Notes under the pieces: generated by a model
What the model saw: only the letters and a program-made list of their open reading frames with translations
Told to the model about the DNA's origin: nothing
Databases searched by the model: none
Part shown: positions 34,868 through 47,130 of the stretch, piece after piece
Layout: each line of letters starts with the position of its first letter
Numbering within the stretch: position 1 is the stretch's first letter
Position numbers and translations under genes: made by a program
From: Neofusicoccum parvum
Lineage: Eukaryota; Ascomycota; Dothideomycetes; Botryosphaeriales; Botryosphaeriaceae
Direction: 5' to 3'
Length of the DNA: 64,000 bases
Assembly: GCA_020912385.1 (NCBI GenBank)
Contig: CP087207.1
Span: forward strand, 434,001-498,000

Positions 34868-37800
34868 GACTGTAGAGATGAGAGAAAGCTGATTGTAGGG
34901 ATGCGGAACGGATGATGAGAGGAGTGTGTTGGTGGTGATGGACTCTGATGAAGGTATTGCAGGCCGACTTATATATTGAAGATGCCCGAGCTGTAGCTGA
35001 GTCTAGCTGAGCATGAGGAGCTCCAGAGCATCTACCAGTGCGGAGATGCCAGCCAATCAGCATTCCCTCCGACATCGCATGCACAAAAGAAGCTGTCAGG
35101 CTGTAGAGGAGTTTTCCAACACGGACGCCACAGTGCACCGGAGAAGATCCTGAAAGCCGAATTATCAGCCTCGTCTGGGCTGGACTGCAAGCAGGAGCAT
35201 TCAGCTGTGTGTGGCTTTTCAGAAAACACGCGATGTTCGGCATTGTGGAGACAGACGCTTACTATAATTGAGTTCGCGTCTTTGGATCTGGGGTACTTAG
35301 CGCAGAGCTTTGGTCCATCTTTAGCTAAGGGACTTCCCGAGGCGGCGTCAAAGACGGTGAATCCAGGCCAAGATGGAAAAGCCCGACGCTGGGCTAGGCG
35401 GTTCGTGGATGGGCGGCTCGCTACACCGGCCGAGAGTGGAACTCGGTCAGCCACATCTTGCTCTGTCGGGCGCCGCAGCGCTCTGTGGCGCACTAATGGA
35501 TATTTCCGGCTGAGCGGGGAGTCACACGGAAACGAGCAAGAGACAAGCTGGCAGACTGATGAACGACTCACTGAATCTCGAGCTTCGAAAACAATGTGGT
35601 GCGAGCCTTCTACAGAAGACTGTCGCAATACCACTTGTGATTCTGTTCCTTGCGTAATGCACAGGAGAGATTTAGCGAGCAATCCCTACAGTTTAGACGC
35701 GAGGAAAGGTCGAAACCTTAAGACTTGGGCGCTGGGGGCGGGAGCGCTCCGTTTCAGACTAAAATCTACCAGGTTGAACCGTGCCGCTAACTTCCTTCGG
35801 TCTTCGGTTAACTCCTTAGCCCTGCGCAAGCCACTCCAGCTGAGCCCAGGGACCGTCGGTTCCAGGGTCTGAGGCTCTTGCCGGGGGCTTTTCGTGGGGA
35901 TATCCACAGATCCACAGCCATTCCGAATGTTATTTGTACTCCCAGCGATGCCATTTAGGCCGTACCGTACTTGGCGGTTCGAACATGCAGTGCATGCTTG
36001 TTGGAGCGCATGCTTGCTTATAGCCTCTGAGGAGAAGCTGAAGCGGGTTTGCTTTGTGGATGTGGCCGTGGCTTGCGCAGTGAGAGTTCTCGTACCTCGG
36101 CGTCGCCGTCGGCTCCTGCCATTGGCAGGAAGCTACCGGTGCCGGAAAGTCCCAGGCCTATTGTCCGCTCCTGACCGGTAGTTTCCTATTCTAATCGCAA
36201 TACCCTCGCATTCACCAGCCCACCACTTGCGCTGTGCTCAGCTTCTCATTGCGATTGAGAAGTAGCTGTGCAGCCACCTCTCTGCCTTTCACAGGTCATG
36301 CGGATGATTTCGGGCTTCCTATAACTATGAGACAACCGCGAGGAAGCTGTATCGCTCGCCCTGAAGGAATAGCCGGTGTGGAATAAAACAGCCATGTCCG
36401 AATTGGTGCTCAGGTGCTCCCGTCGCAATGCTGGTGGAGACATCCTCTCAGCTCCCCGCGTCTGGGCCAACGCCACAGATGTGTTGTACATACCTCTGGC
36501 CTGTGCTCCCTCGCGCCACATCGGCGGTCGGCGTTAGACTAGGCTTCCTGCATGAAAGCCGCATTGCGCGCAGAAATGCCCTGGCCCTGTAAGGTAACCG
36601 GAAAGAACATAGTCCATGCTCCGTCATCCCACTACCACGTACAGTGCTTGTAGGATCCCGGCGATCGTTCTGGACTTCCTTCGGTTGAGATGGAGAAACT
36701 CCTTCTGGCCGCTTCTGAGGTATGTTGCTAAGCTGTGTCGGGTTTCTCAATGAAACTCATGCCGAGTCCGTCCGCACCGTCCGCCGCTCAGCTCGACACA
36801 CCACTCTGTGCCAGTGCAAGTTCATTCGTATGGTCGTCAACCGTGAAGAAAGCGGCAGTGAAGAACGGCGCTCCGAGCATGCAGTCACCATACGGGCTGA
36901 GTTTGATGCTCAGCGAGAAAACCCCCGTTGTGTCGTTCCCAGAGTCCAATGCCGCGAGCGTAGTTGGTCATCGGTACTTTGACCGTCACAGATGCGCCAT
37001 CGACGCCCGCGAAAGAAGCTGATCTTGATACTTATTTTGAACACCTGCCATATTTACAGACGAGTGACTAAAGGATCTACAGGTTGGGAGGATGTGACCA
37101 TCGCGCTAAGCAAACCCAATCAAAGTTTTGGTCATGTTGGAGGGTGGGAACAAGGCGCGACCGGTGGATAAGAGGAGTAGATTGGGCGGCCCCAATAGAT
37201 TGCGGGCTACTCTGGGCTTTAAGACATTCTCTGTTTGGAATCCTATCACTGGTTTAGTGAACCTCATTTGTTGGTATAGTGGTATGGTGGAAGCCTTTAC
37301 ATAATTAATCAACCCGGATCAAAACACTCTGTACAATAAGCACTTAGATGAAGACTACGTACACAAACAAGACGTAAGGATAGTAAATAGCAGTTCACAT
37401 AGCCCGTGTAGTGCTAATGTACAATTGTCGAACGGTGCGAGAAAAGAAGACGCCGCTCTCTTGTAAATTAAAGCTATCTAAGCTGACTATATACTACGCA
37501 TTCGGAAGAATACGGGAGCCATTATAATAACCTCGGTTGTAGTAAGAAGGTAAAAAAAAGGGGTAGTATGGAGGCTAGTGTAATAGCGTTGGGCTAATAG
37601 TAAAACACGTGATTGCGGGCTAATGTGGTTGACAACAATGTAGCGTTACATTAAAGCGGTTTGTGAGAGACCTACGAGAACGGCGGTAAAATAGTAGGGG
37701 GTGCTGCCAACTTGAAAAAAGTCACATAAGCGGAGCTGTTGAGTTAAAAAAAAAAAAGTTGGTTCAGTCACTCAGTCCTCAATAAAAAATGCTGGTGCCG

Positions 37801-37991
37801 CATTTTTTTTTTTTGGCCAGTAGACCTCAACAAAACAGGGCGAATGTATAAATTCAGCAGTGTTCCTGCTATTTTCTTTTTTTCACTACAGACTATCTAC
37901 ACGTCGCTCTACTCGAATATCTTCACAAATAACACAATACCGGCTCTTTAAGACTAAAGACCGCATACGCGATCACCCTTAAATTTTCAAC
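34868..37991. other. 3.1-kb gene-poor region, right part AT-rich
   Basis: No gene could be supported. The segment 35.2-35.9 kb has overlapping open frames on both strands without motifs. From about 37.3 to 37.98 kb base composition falls to strongly AT with many TA and TAG/CTA words and homopolymer runs (A at about 37746, T at about 37804), as expected of old repeat-derived DNA changed by RIP. A TATAAA at 37847-37852 precedes the next gene. Confidence 0.5.
34969..34976 (-). promoter_or_regulatory. TATA box of the Cys-rich secreted protein gene
   Basis: ATATATAA on the minus strand about 105 nt before the start codon at 34867. Confidence 0.5.
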
Positions 37992-38222
37992 ATGCGGTTC
38001 AACATCACCATTCTCATCCTCATTGGCTCCACGATCACCATCGCAGCCCCTGTCGCTCAGGTGGACAAAGCTCTGGCCCTTCTCAAAAACGCCATCCCGG
38101 AGCCTGGCCAAAGTCTCCCCGAAATCCTTCAAGAGCTCAAATTTGTCCTGCAGGCCGCCTTGGAAGCCATGCCCAGCGTCGACAACAATAACAAAAAGGG
38201 CGCCAGCCCGACGCCGCCCTAA
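37992..38222 (+). CDS. Small secreted peptide, 76 aa
   Basis: Unrecognised. The ORF starts with a clean signal peptide, MRFNITILILIGSTITIAAP, cleaved near APVA. The mature part of about 55 residues is an amphipathic helix candidate (VDKALALLKNAIPEPGQ, LPEILQELKFVLQAALEAM) with no cysteine, ending in an Asn/Lys/Pro tail. TATAAA lies 140 nt upstream. It sits at the edge of an AT-rich island, a setting usual for fast-evolving effector genes. It could be a chance ORF, but the signal peptide, promoter and codon bias (many C-ending codons) argue for a gene. Confidence 0.65.
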   Translation: MRFNITILILIGSTITIAAPVAQVDKALALLKNAIPEPGQSLPEILQELKFVLQAALEAMPSVDNNNKKGASPTPP

Positions 38223-38917
38223 GTCAGCTCACGGACGACCAGACAGAGCGCTCAATGGCCTATCCAGTCACATTTGTTGAGCTTAATTCTATCTGGCTAT
38301 TTTGAGATAAGAATGGATGGTAATCTATATCCGTTCGAGAAGGACGCCTAGAGTCTATTGGACCCTGAACTCGGGATTTTTGGCGCAGTGTTGAGATTAT
38401 CCTACGCCATAGATACTTAAAACAATGCCATGTATAACGCTAGCCCGCCGCCCAACGAATCTATACATTCCAATACGCTTTCCAACTACTGCACTACTCG
38501 TCGACTATAATTTGTAGACTACATAGTTCCCGTGCGCTGCGGGTTATTGTAACAGGTGAACTCTTGCGGCATAGCTGCGAGCATGCTCGAGCTTGCTTTA
38601 CACGCACAGGTCGACTGTCTGAAAATTTAGGCCGCACACGGATGCTAATAGTATGCTTATAAAACGCCTCATCTGCAGGTCGGGTGTCGGTCGCGTTCGG
38701 TGGAATTCGGTGAAATTCGGTCAAGACAGGACGGACGGCCTCCGATGCCGAGCGCGCGCATGGTACCGTTCGGCGAGGCTGCTGTGGGGCAGAAAACAAA
38801 GGGCGAATGCAGGCAACAACACCATGTCCCAGGAAGCGCATTGCGCTCCTGACGCAGTTCTTCCGCGCGTTCCTTTTCGCCAGAACTTGAGTGGCAAAAA
38901 GAAAGTGAAAAGCAAAA
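38223..38917. other. Intergenic stretch between small secreted peptide and 5S rRNA
   Basis: 695 bp, AT-rich at left. The sequence next to the 5S gene on its 3' side contains T runs on the minus strand, which serve as pol III terminator. No protein gene supported. Confidence 0.45.
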
Positions 38918-39036
38918 ACATACAACAGCCGGGATTCCCCAATGGTCACCCACTTGAGTACTAATCGGCCGGTTCGAAGCTTAAGTACGGCTGAGCGGAC
39001 GGGAAGCCCTGCATTCTTCGACCTGTGATCGTATGT
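38918..39036 (-). rRNA. 5S ribosomal RNA (dispersed single copy, variant type)
   Basis: The minus strand is 119 nt long, the 5S length. It starts ACATACGATCACAGG and ends CGGCTGTTGTATGT, so helix I closes (ACATAC with GTATGT). It keeps the invariant block GGGCTTCCCGTCCGCTCAGC, then CGTACTTAAGC, GATTAGTACT, GTGGGTGACCA and GGGAATCCC. Compared with the Neurospora type the helix II arms differ on both sides but still pair (GGTCGAAG with CTTCGAACC). A T-rich terminator follows. Dispersed 5S genes are normal in Pezizomycotina. Confidence 0.92.
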
Positions 39037-39303
39037 GCTGAAGTAGAGAAAATTTTAAGTAAATATACTACAACAAAATCCTCGAGCGATTGGAAGGCCG
39101 TGTTCCGCGACGTACGACAACAGAATCTGTGTGAATCGAGTTTCTGCCCCCACTATTTGGGGAACTACTGGTGGGGTGCACAAGAAAGAGTGTTGTCGGC
39201 GGTGGTTATGTACATGCCACCAATCTCTTTGTTGAACAATATATACATGTGAAAGCAGAAGACAGCAGTGTGCGCACCGCCTAACGCTACGGTCAGAGGA
39301 CCT

Positions 39304-40320
39304 TTAAAACAAGTCCGCTGTCTCCTCAACAAACGCCTTAGCAAGCAACTCATGGACCGCCGTGCCGGGGTGGTACGAATCCGTCCAAATGCAGCTGCCG
39401 TCACTGCTCTGGCACGTCGCATCCTTGGCGCCGTAGCTCGTAGGGTCGTTGATCACCTTCTCGAACGTCGGCGTCACGTTGAAGACTTGGCCCGTGGCGC
39501 CGCTGTTCGCGGCCTTAAAGGCAGTTAGACGCTCCGCGATCGCGGCGTTGTACGCGGAGATGTCGCTGCGCATTTGCGCGAGCTTCGTCTCGTCCTGGTA
39601 TTCGAACGCGGGGGCCTTGTCGAATGCTGGCGAGAGGTTTGGGTGTCAGCTTGCCTCAGTGTGTCTCGCTCACAAGTGAGTAGTGGAAAGGGGGAAGGTC
39701 AAGACATACGCGGCACGGTAAACAGCACGAACTTCTGCAGGCCCGCATCGAACAGGTGCTCCAGCAACTCGAAGTAGCGGTCCATGACCTTCTCAATGGG
39801 CGCCGCGACGCCATCCCAGAACGACTCGCCGACGTCGTTGATACCGGTCCAGAATACAACCGTCGAGTCCGCGACAGGGGCCGAGCCGTTGACGTATTGG
39901 TCGTACTGGTCGACCTGGTCGTCGACGCACGCGCTCGCGTAGCTGTCGACAATGTCCTTGTCGGTGGTGGCGCCCGAGACGGCGAAGTCGTACGTCAGGA
40001 CCAGGGACGTGTTAAGCTTGGACGTCACCTGCCCAACCCAATTGAGGCCGCCACTGGTCGTGGTGCCCGGCAGCGCCGGGTTGCCGAGCGGGTTGCTGGC
40101 CGAGGGCTTGTCGCCGCCGGGCCAGAAGCCGACCGTGGAGTACGAGTCGCCGCTTTTCGATGGTCAGTCATTGATGGACGGATAGACAAAGGTTGAGATT
40201 TGAAGGGGAGCTTTACAAGACCAGTAGGTACTTGGTTCCACTGGCCTGCGCGTTGACAGGCGCAGCACTGGAAAGGAATAGAGTTGCCGCCAGCGGCAGG
40301 ACTTGAGTGAAAGAAATCAT
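39304..40320 (-). CDS. Secreted GDSL/SGNH esterase (CE16-like acetylesterase)
   Basis: Secreted esterase, probably removing acetyl groups from hemicellulose oligomers (CE16 family; inferred). Exons on the minus strand 40217-40320, 39710-40152 and 39304-39626 give 289 aa. Signal peptide MISFTQVLPLAATLFLSSAAPVNA. Block I is FGDSYS, with the catalytic Ser38 split just upstream by an intron; block III is WTGINDVG; block V is DSYHPG, giving the Asp and His. A TATAAG on the minus strand lies about 95 nt upstream. Confidence 0.9.
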
Positions 40321-40860
40321 GATGTTGTCCTATAGAAGTATTCCGCAACACTATTAATACAAACAACCCTATAAACAAATCGGCCCAAACCCTGACAACA
40401 AGAGACGTGCACTCTTATAAGGATGTCCACCACGAGCTGCGGCAAAATTAAAGGGCCCCCAAACACGTGTAAACGTTTATAATAGAGTGCATGGATGGGT
40501 CCGTAAACAGTAGCGAGACTTTGAAACATCGGGTAGGGTTTCATATGATTGGCGGAAATGGCAACATCTGGCACTAGCTCCCATCGTTTGAAACTTCGGG
40601 TACGGAGCGCTCCGGCTAAACGGGGTAACGGGACCAAATTGCCGAACTTCGAGAAGAGCCCACCTATAAGTAGTTGCGTAGCTATGGTACTACTTTGGGG
40701 CGCCAAGTTCGGAATCCAACTCGTGTGACATCAGCTCTCTGCGCATATTCATTCCGCCTCCGCCTGCATTACAGGTGCAAAAATATTGACACCACTTGTA
40801 TTTGCAAAGTTCCAGACAGTCAGTCTACTTAGACCGGAGGTTCGGGACAGCGGGGTGGAG
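40321..40860. other. Intergenic region upstream of the GDSL esterase
   Basis: 540 bp. It includes the TATAAG promoter element of the esterase gene (minus strand, about 40414-40420) and the 3' region of the FAD monooxygenase. No gene seen. Confidence 0.45.
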
Positions 40861-42233
40861 TCAAAGCTTTGGCGGAACGCTTCCCGAGTACACGGATGCC
40901 TCAGGTGGAGGCAAAGGCGGTAGCTCCGGGATTTGATCGTCTTCCCCACTGAGAACGTTTTGCGGATCATAGCCAAACAACCAATCCTTTCTCGGTGTGT
41001 GCGCCCAGAAAATCGGATTCGCCAAGTCGTCATACCGCATCAGCTCATCCCGCCTCTCCTGCGCTGCCCCATCGTAAAGATGTATCCATTCCTGCAGCAC
41101 GCGCGTATTCTTGACAATGTACTCAGCTCGTGGAGCGCGATGTTGCTGGTACTCGCTCAAGGCTTGTGGGATGTTGCTAAAATTGGCAAGAGCAGCGCGC
41201 AACACTCCCGCATCCTCGATGGCTTGAGCTGCACCCTGCGCCATGTACGGCATCATCGGATGGCAGGCGTCGCCGAGAAGAGCCACTTTGCCGGAGGGAT
41301 GGACCCAGCGTTCTAGTGGCCGATTGAAGTCCACCAGCTTCCACTTGAGGTATTCGCCGGTGAGGCCGCACAGCTTCTGCACCGGGTAGCACCAGCCTTT
41401 GAACCGTTCAACAAGCTCCTTGTTGTCGGCCTGCTTCCTCCACTCCTCTTCGTGTAGTTGCGTGCCCTTGTCAGTTCTGTGCGTGACGTCGATTATGATG
41501 TTGTAGAGCTCGCCGTCGCGGAGCGGGTACCCGACGGCATGAGCTTCGGGTCCGATCCAGTGCGTTGCCCAGGGTTCCTGGACCAATTGCCGAGTTTTTG
41601 GATCATTTAGCAGAGAGCCAGATGGGACAAGGATGCGATAGGCTACGTCGCCCGTATCCCGGGGCTCGAGCGGTTCGCCGTTGACAGCTGTCCGGACGGA
41701 GCTTTTGATACCCTCAACAGAGAGCACCAAATCTCCACAGTACCAGTCGCCTTGTTCAGTCTTCACTGAGGGATTACTGAAGTTATACTCGACAACTCTG
41801 TTGTTCGTCTTCACCTTGACGTAGCTGTTACGAGCAGCTGCTTCCAGGAGCGCATTGATGAGGTCGGCCCGGTGGATGAGATAATACGGGATGCCGTACT
41901 TTTCCTCCATGTCGTCATACGAGACATCCAATAGCTTTCGCCCTTTCCAGTCCACAAAGCGATTGCCATGCGAGATGGCTTTCTTAACGGAGTCAAGGTT
42001 GACCCCCCAGTCGAGAAGTAGGCGAGACGAATTAGGAGGAACTCGGATCCCTGCGCCAACCTGCCTTCTGTCAGATAACTTCAGTCAGATGGTGGAGTGC
42101 GCATGCTTGCCTCCGAGAATTCCTTCACCGAATCAAGAACTGTGACGTAGTGTTCATGGGTTGCAAGAGCCAGCGCGGCAGAAAGGCCGCCGATGCCCGC
42201 GCCGACGATGATAATGTTGAGCTTCGGCATCAT
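40861..42233 (-). CDS. FAD-dependent monooxygenase, salicylate hydroxylase-like
   Basis: Flavin monooxygenase of 440 aa (class A), likely acting on an aromatic acid. Exons 42111-42233 and 40861-42060 (minus). GxGxxG motif NIIIVGAGIGGLSAALALA, then VTVLDSVKEFSEVGAGIRVPPNSSRLLLDWG, DWKG, YYLIHRADLINALLEAA, and the GD motif VALLGDACHPMMPYMAQGAAQAIEDA. The intron has a GC donor (gcaagc) and ggcag acceptor, needed to join FSE to VGAGI. The DG motif usually reads GADG; here it is LSVEGIKSSVR, with Asp replaced by Glu. The start could be either of two adjacent ATGs (42233 or 42230). Confidence 0.9.
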
Positions 42234-45200
42234 TAGCTTCTTCCGTTCCACAAGCAAGAAGCTGTCACACATTCAGAGCTTGGCAGCTTTGTTTCAAGAG
42301 TGTATGTGAGCCAACGTAGTCGTCTTCATTACTCTACGTGCATCCCGCACCCGGCTCGGCACTAGCACGAGTGCGAAAGCCGATTGACCCCGCACCAGCG
42401 ACTCCACCATTCACCCTGCAACACCATTGGGCCGTTAGTGAAAATACCTCGGCAGTCATTCGGGTGATAGCGGAGAAGGGGCGTTCTATCACTACCATCT
42501 TAAAGCCTAACGAATAATGGGCAATGGATGTACCGCTTTGGCGACCCCCAGAGTGGCAAGCGCCGATTTGCGCTTCTTCCCACTTCCCAATCAAGGCACG
42601 CTAGCGTTCGGTCTTTTATCTGATAAATTTGCTACGTGTAGGAGCATGGGCAACGCTTTTGCTTCAACCAGTCAGTGCCATGGTCCATAGGCTAATGGGC
42701 CAAAGCACATGTGCCCGTTCCAGTTTTCCTGAGGTAGGTGGCATTAGTGCCTGCTTCTCCTATCTTTCTTTTAGAAGTTTCTGAACTCAACGGAAACCAA
42801 CATGAACTGCAATGCTAGATCCGGCAGCTCCGGGGGAACGCGAGAAATGAGCGGCGATTGAAGCTGGGGAATGGCGTGGTATTGCTGTGTAAGCGCTCGC
42901 GGTCTTGTCTGCTGGGGAAGACGCGGCTCCGGCTCAGGCTGCTGCGGCGATGAAGGCGCATAGTATGTGTCGATGGAAGATTTCTCACGGTTGCGGCTAG
43001 AGCAGAACTAGTGGAAAACCATGGCGAATGGCTGTTGTTGGTGGGATGGTAGGAGAGAGCGGATGTACAAGAAGAGGAGAACCGCAGACTCGGCTGGGTT
43101 TCCATGTTCAGACTAGTGGAAGGTAGTAAAAGAGCAGGCAACTGAGCTTTCAAGGCCAAGTCCGAGCGCTGATGGTGGATCCGCGCTCCCATTCCGCTAA
43201 GATTCCGTGCCACTTACGTCTAAGAATAGGGCTGAACTGTCTCGTAGATAGCCTCCGTTTCTGAGATGTTCCTGCTGTGTTTAATATAGGGATATCAACC
43301 TGCTGTTGGCATTTTGATACTTAGCTTTGGGTGCCAAGCTATAGTGAGGGATCTTAAAAGGTCAACCCGTAAGCCACCATGAGTAATAAGTAATTAAGAG
43401 CCTCTTATGCCTCTTGGAGAAGGCGAGCTTCGGCAAAGCAATATTCTCTTTGATAGGAGCATGGAAAAAGATGGCGTAAAGTGTACAGATGACGAGAGCA
43501 GACTTGCGGGTCAAGGTGGCAAGCCAATATGTAGCGGCAACACCAACAGTAGGTCAGATGATTACTCCTGTAAAACGTAAGAGGGCAAGGGCATGCAAGG
43601 GCCTTCACTGCGGTGGGGGATTATTGGGGGTGGCAACGTAATAGGGGGCAAGTGGGATCAGCTGCCGTGCCGAGCAGGAGATTGACTTCAGGAAGCAGGT
43701 TCTGTGCATGGATGGTGATTATGTTGATGCACACCACATATCATAGAAGAAGCACTTTTATTCTATACTATTAATAGTATTCTTCCAGTTTTTATTGATG
43801 TCTGGCTCCTACCAAGACATCGCAAATGCTGCTCCATAATGCTCAGACTATAAGCAATTGAGTGTAAAAGAAATGTGTTGTGAAAGACGGAAATTGAGCA
43901 ACCCACCCAGCCTTTTCTTAGCCCCCTCGTCTGGCCCCGCTTCGCCATCCACTGCACCCATGTCCCTCTTACCATATCGTTCTCGGCTCCATTCCGGCGT
44001 TCCCTGGAAGAAAAAATCTCAGGAGCTTCAAGAAACTTCACCGTGCACTGCCCACTTCCAGTGGCATTATGCTGCCCGTTAGTACGCGTAAGGAGGATTT
44101 CTTTCCGTTAGCTTGGGGGCCGGTTTGGCGCACGGAATCTCCACCGGAGGGACCAGAGCCAAGGCACGGTCCCGTCCGAGTGTTTACCAATTGGAGTATC
44201 TCCGGGCCACTTGCGCACAGACGACTAATGCATCCTGCGACTAAAAATGTCGATACTGCTTCGTGAGGGTACCCTCAGGCAGACACTGCTGATTGGAACA
44301 GACGAGCAGTGTTGATGTCTCGGCGGGATGAGAAGTACCAGGAACTCTCTCCCAAAGGCAAGTCTAGATAGGGGACTCCGCATCAATCTCAACCCTCTCG
44401 ATACCTTGCGTACACAGCCTCCCTATTCCTCGGGACGCTCCATAAGCCTCGATCAACAGCGCAAGAAAGAAGCGCCTTTTGAACATTGTGAGCAGCTCAC
44501 TGACCACACTTCTATGCGTGAAATTAATGGCGCAATTCGTCAAACGAGCTCTTACATGCCTAGACCACGAGCTGACAACTCTGAAGTGCAAGACGGAGGC
44601 CAATCTCCTTTGACGCGCCGTAGGATGATGTTTGCAAGGACACTGCAAAGGATTGGTCTCCTTGTCCCGATCGTTCTGGCACCTGCTACCACCGGGACAT
44701 TTGCACAGTTGCGGGCTGATGTAAGTAGATCAGGCATGTACATGTATTAGGGCGGGATCCACTGGTGATCGCAGGGTGTTTCCCATCACCAAGCAGGTAA
44801 GACGGGAAGGACCCGCGGGTTGAGCCGAAAGCTAGGCGGAAGACCCAGTCAGCGAGGCGGGATTTGCATCGGCCACAGCAGACTAGCACGAGCAAGAGCG
44901 TGATCAGCACACATCAGACGCAAGAAACGCTCCACCTACAGGCCCAATGCTGCGGTCCATCAAGGCATGGCTGTGGCCGGACGGGAGGTGGAAGCCGTGT
45001 ACCGGGGTCGCGGAGCCAGAGCCGATGACGCACAAAAGTGGTCTGTGCCGTTCCGCCAGCCCATCAGCACTAAGGTACGGCGAATCCCTGACTCTGGCCG
45101 CCGGATCTGGCAAGATGCTGCGTGCTGCCCACGATGTTTTGCAAGCACGTTTCGACTATTCCACAACCCGCCCTTGTTTGCCTACACCGCTTATCGGCTA

Positions 45201-45516
45201 GCCGAGCTTGACAAGATTTTATCATGTCCCGCAATTGCCATCCCGCACGCTTCAACGCCACGTTGCTGCGCGTCCATATCGGTGTCGGCGTTCGGCCATC
45301 GCCCGCAGTTGAACCTCGGCGGGTTCGGCCTCCGCTTTCGCGACCACGATGGACAAAACCCCCACAGTGCGCCAGCCAGTGCATGCGCAAAGCTCCGGTA
45401 TCAGATCTTTCTTATAAGGAGCCCAGGAGCCGAGAGTCGGGTTCTGCAGACACCCTATCTTCCACCTTCTCCACGGTACGGGCGGAGCATCAGGTGCTTT
45501 CTCATCTTCGGCAGCC
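42234..45516. other. 3.3-kb gene-poor region
   Basis: No supported gene. Open frames at 42.8-43.2 kb (minus) and 44.3-44.75 kb (plus) lack signal, motif or intron support. The stretch 43.3-43.8 kb is AT-rich with short G-rich runs. Promoter of the downstream methyltransferase gene lies at the right end. Confidence 0.45.
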
Positions 45517-46278
45517 ATGGCGCACTCCACCAAGACCACGGCAGACGATCCGGACACAACAAAAGGCGTGGCCGCCTACTCTCCGTCCTTCCTCAGTCTC
45601 CTCTACGACCGCCTCGTCCTGGGCCTCTACATCTCGTACGCCTGGAGATGTCCAACCAAGACCCAGCTCCTCCCCTTCTTCATCGCCAACTCCTCTCCTG
45701 CGGATCACCCCACCAAAGACTCTCCCACCACCGGCTCCTCCCCTCCCCGCCGCCTCCTCGACATCGGCGTCGGCACCGGCTACTTCCTCGAGCACGCCCC
45801 GCTCACCTCCCTCACCTCCCTCACCCTCATCGACCTCAACTCCAACTGCCTCGACGCCGCCACCGCCCGCGTCCACAAAGCCCACCCACACCTCGCCTGC
45901 TCGACCGTGCAGGCCGACTTCCTCGCGCCGCTGCCAGCCGCCGTCGGCGCGGACGGCAAGTTCGACGCCATCTCCGTGATGCTGCTGCTGCACTGCGTCC
46001 CGGGCCCTCCGTCGCGCAAAGCCGCCGCGCTGGTGGCGCTGAAGGACCTACTGACAGCCGACGGCGTGCTGTTCGGGTCCACGGTGCTGGGCCAGGACGT
46101 GCGGCACAACCTGCTCGGCCGGTTCCTCATGTGGTGGCACAACCGCGCGGGCATATTCACGAACCGCGACGACGCGGCGAAGAGCTTCGTCGAGCCGCTG
46201 CAGGACGCGTTCGACGACGTGAAGTGGCGCGTTGTGGGGGCGACCCTGCTGTTCGAGGCGAGGGGGCCGAGGGCGTAG
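45517..46278 (+). CDS. Class I SAM-dependent methyltransferase
   Basis: Intronless 253-aa small-molecule methyltransferase, of the type common near secondary-metabolite genes; substrate unknown. N-terminal SFLSLLYDRLVLGLYISYAWRC is characteristic of this fungal group. Motif I is RRLLDIGVGTGYFLEHA, the acidic residue of the second strand lies in TLIDLNSNCLDAA, and motif IV is DAISVMLLLHCVPGP. C-terminal half has MWWHNRAGIFTNRDD. The first ATG follows the Kozak-like gcagccATGG. A longer overlapping frame (44967-46304) is a GC-driven shadow. Confidence 0.88.
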   Translation: MAHSTKTTADDPDTTKGVAAYSPSFLSLLYDRLVLGLYISYAWRCPTKTQLLPFFIANSSPADHPTKDSPTTGSSPPRRLLDIGVGTGYFLEHAPLTSLTSLTLIDLNSNCLDAATARVHKAHPHLACSTVQADFLAPLPAAVGADGKFDAISVMLLLHCVPGPPSRKAAALVALKDLLTADGVLFGSTVLGQDVRHNLLGRFLMWWHNRAGIFTNRDDAAKSFVEPLQDAFDDVKWRVVGATLLFEARGPRA

Positions 46279-47130
46279 GGTCGATGGGCTGCCGAACGGC
46301 CTGAGATGGTGCCTTTTTTGCGACCTGGAGGGGGGAATGTCGTTTGGGGACTCATGGGGCTATATACCACGATTAATTTAGTAATGGATAATCGGTAAAT
46401 CGACAAGCAATGGTGTTGATTTTTGTGGGAAGTGGTCACAGCCAACGACTAACGGGAAAACTTTCATGAGGACTATATCCAACAACCCAAACGCATTCCT
46501 ATCCGTGGGTAGGTAACACATTCATCCAGAAAGCTTTCGCACATACTTTGTGCAACTTTTGCTTCTGCCTGAATCCTTTGTCCAAGGTTGGGATAGATGT
46601 CGAGCGCATTTACGCGCCAACTATCCACCGCCGTGTTCCCTGTTTCTATATCTAGGTTACGGCTAAAGAATACAAGAATGGCCATACTGCTTTTTCGTAC
46701 TCACATCTCTTGATTATACGGGGTCGACTGACTCAAGATCCGCCGATCGTGAACATCCTTGCAAAGGCAATGTTGATATGCGGCGCTCGGCTGTATACTA
46801 ATCATCTCATCGTGCGGAACAAGGGCTCTTGCTAATAATACTAAGTCCGAAGCACCAGGCTTACTGGGATTATAGTCGAGGAACTGTATTTCATCTTTCT
46901 TTTTCAGTTGGCATACATCCGGTCTATTACGGTTTAGTAAAGCTACAGCCCTTATAATATTACCGCGCCGTTAGAAAACGTAGATCCGGCACTCCTCTAT
47001 ATGTATATCTATAGTTAGTACATAATTAGCTCTATAGGAATAAACATGATAATAAGCGGAAGAGAGAAAAAAAGAGCAAAACTATCTAACTAGTACATGC
47101 TAAGGCATATACTAGCCGCTTTTCTGCGTA

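Noticed and set aside
44967..46304. 445-codon plus-strand ORF
   Set aside because: It overlaps the methyltransferase at 45517-46278 in another frame and is Pro/Arg/Ser-rich with no motif; a GC-driven shadow.
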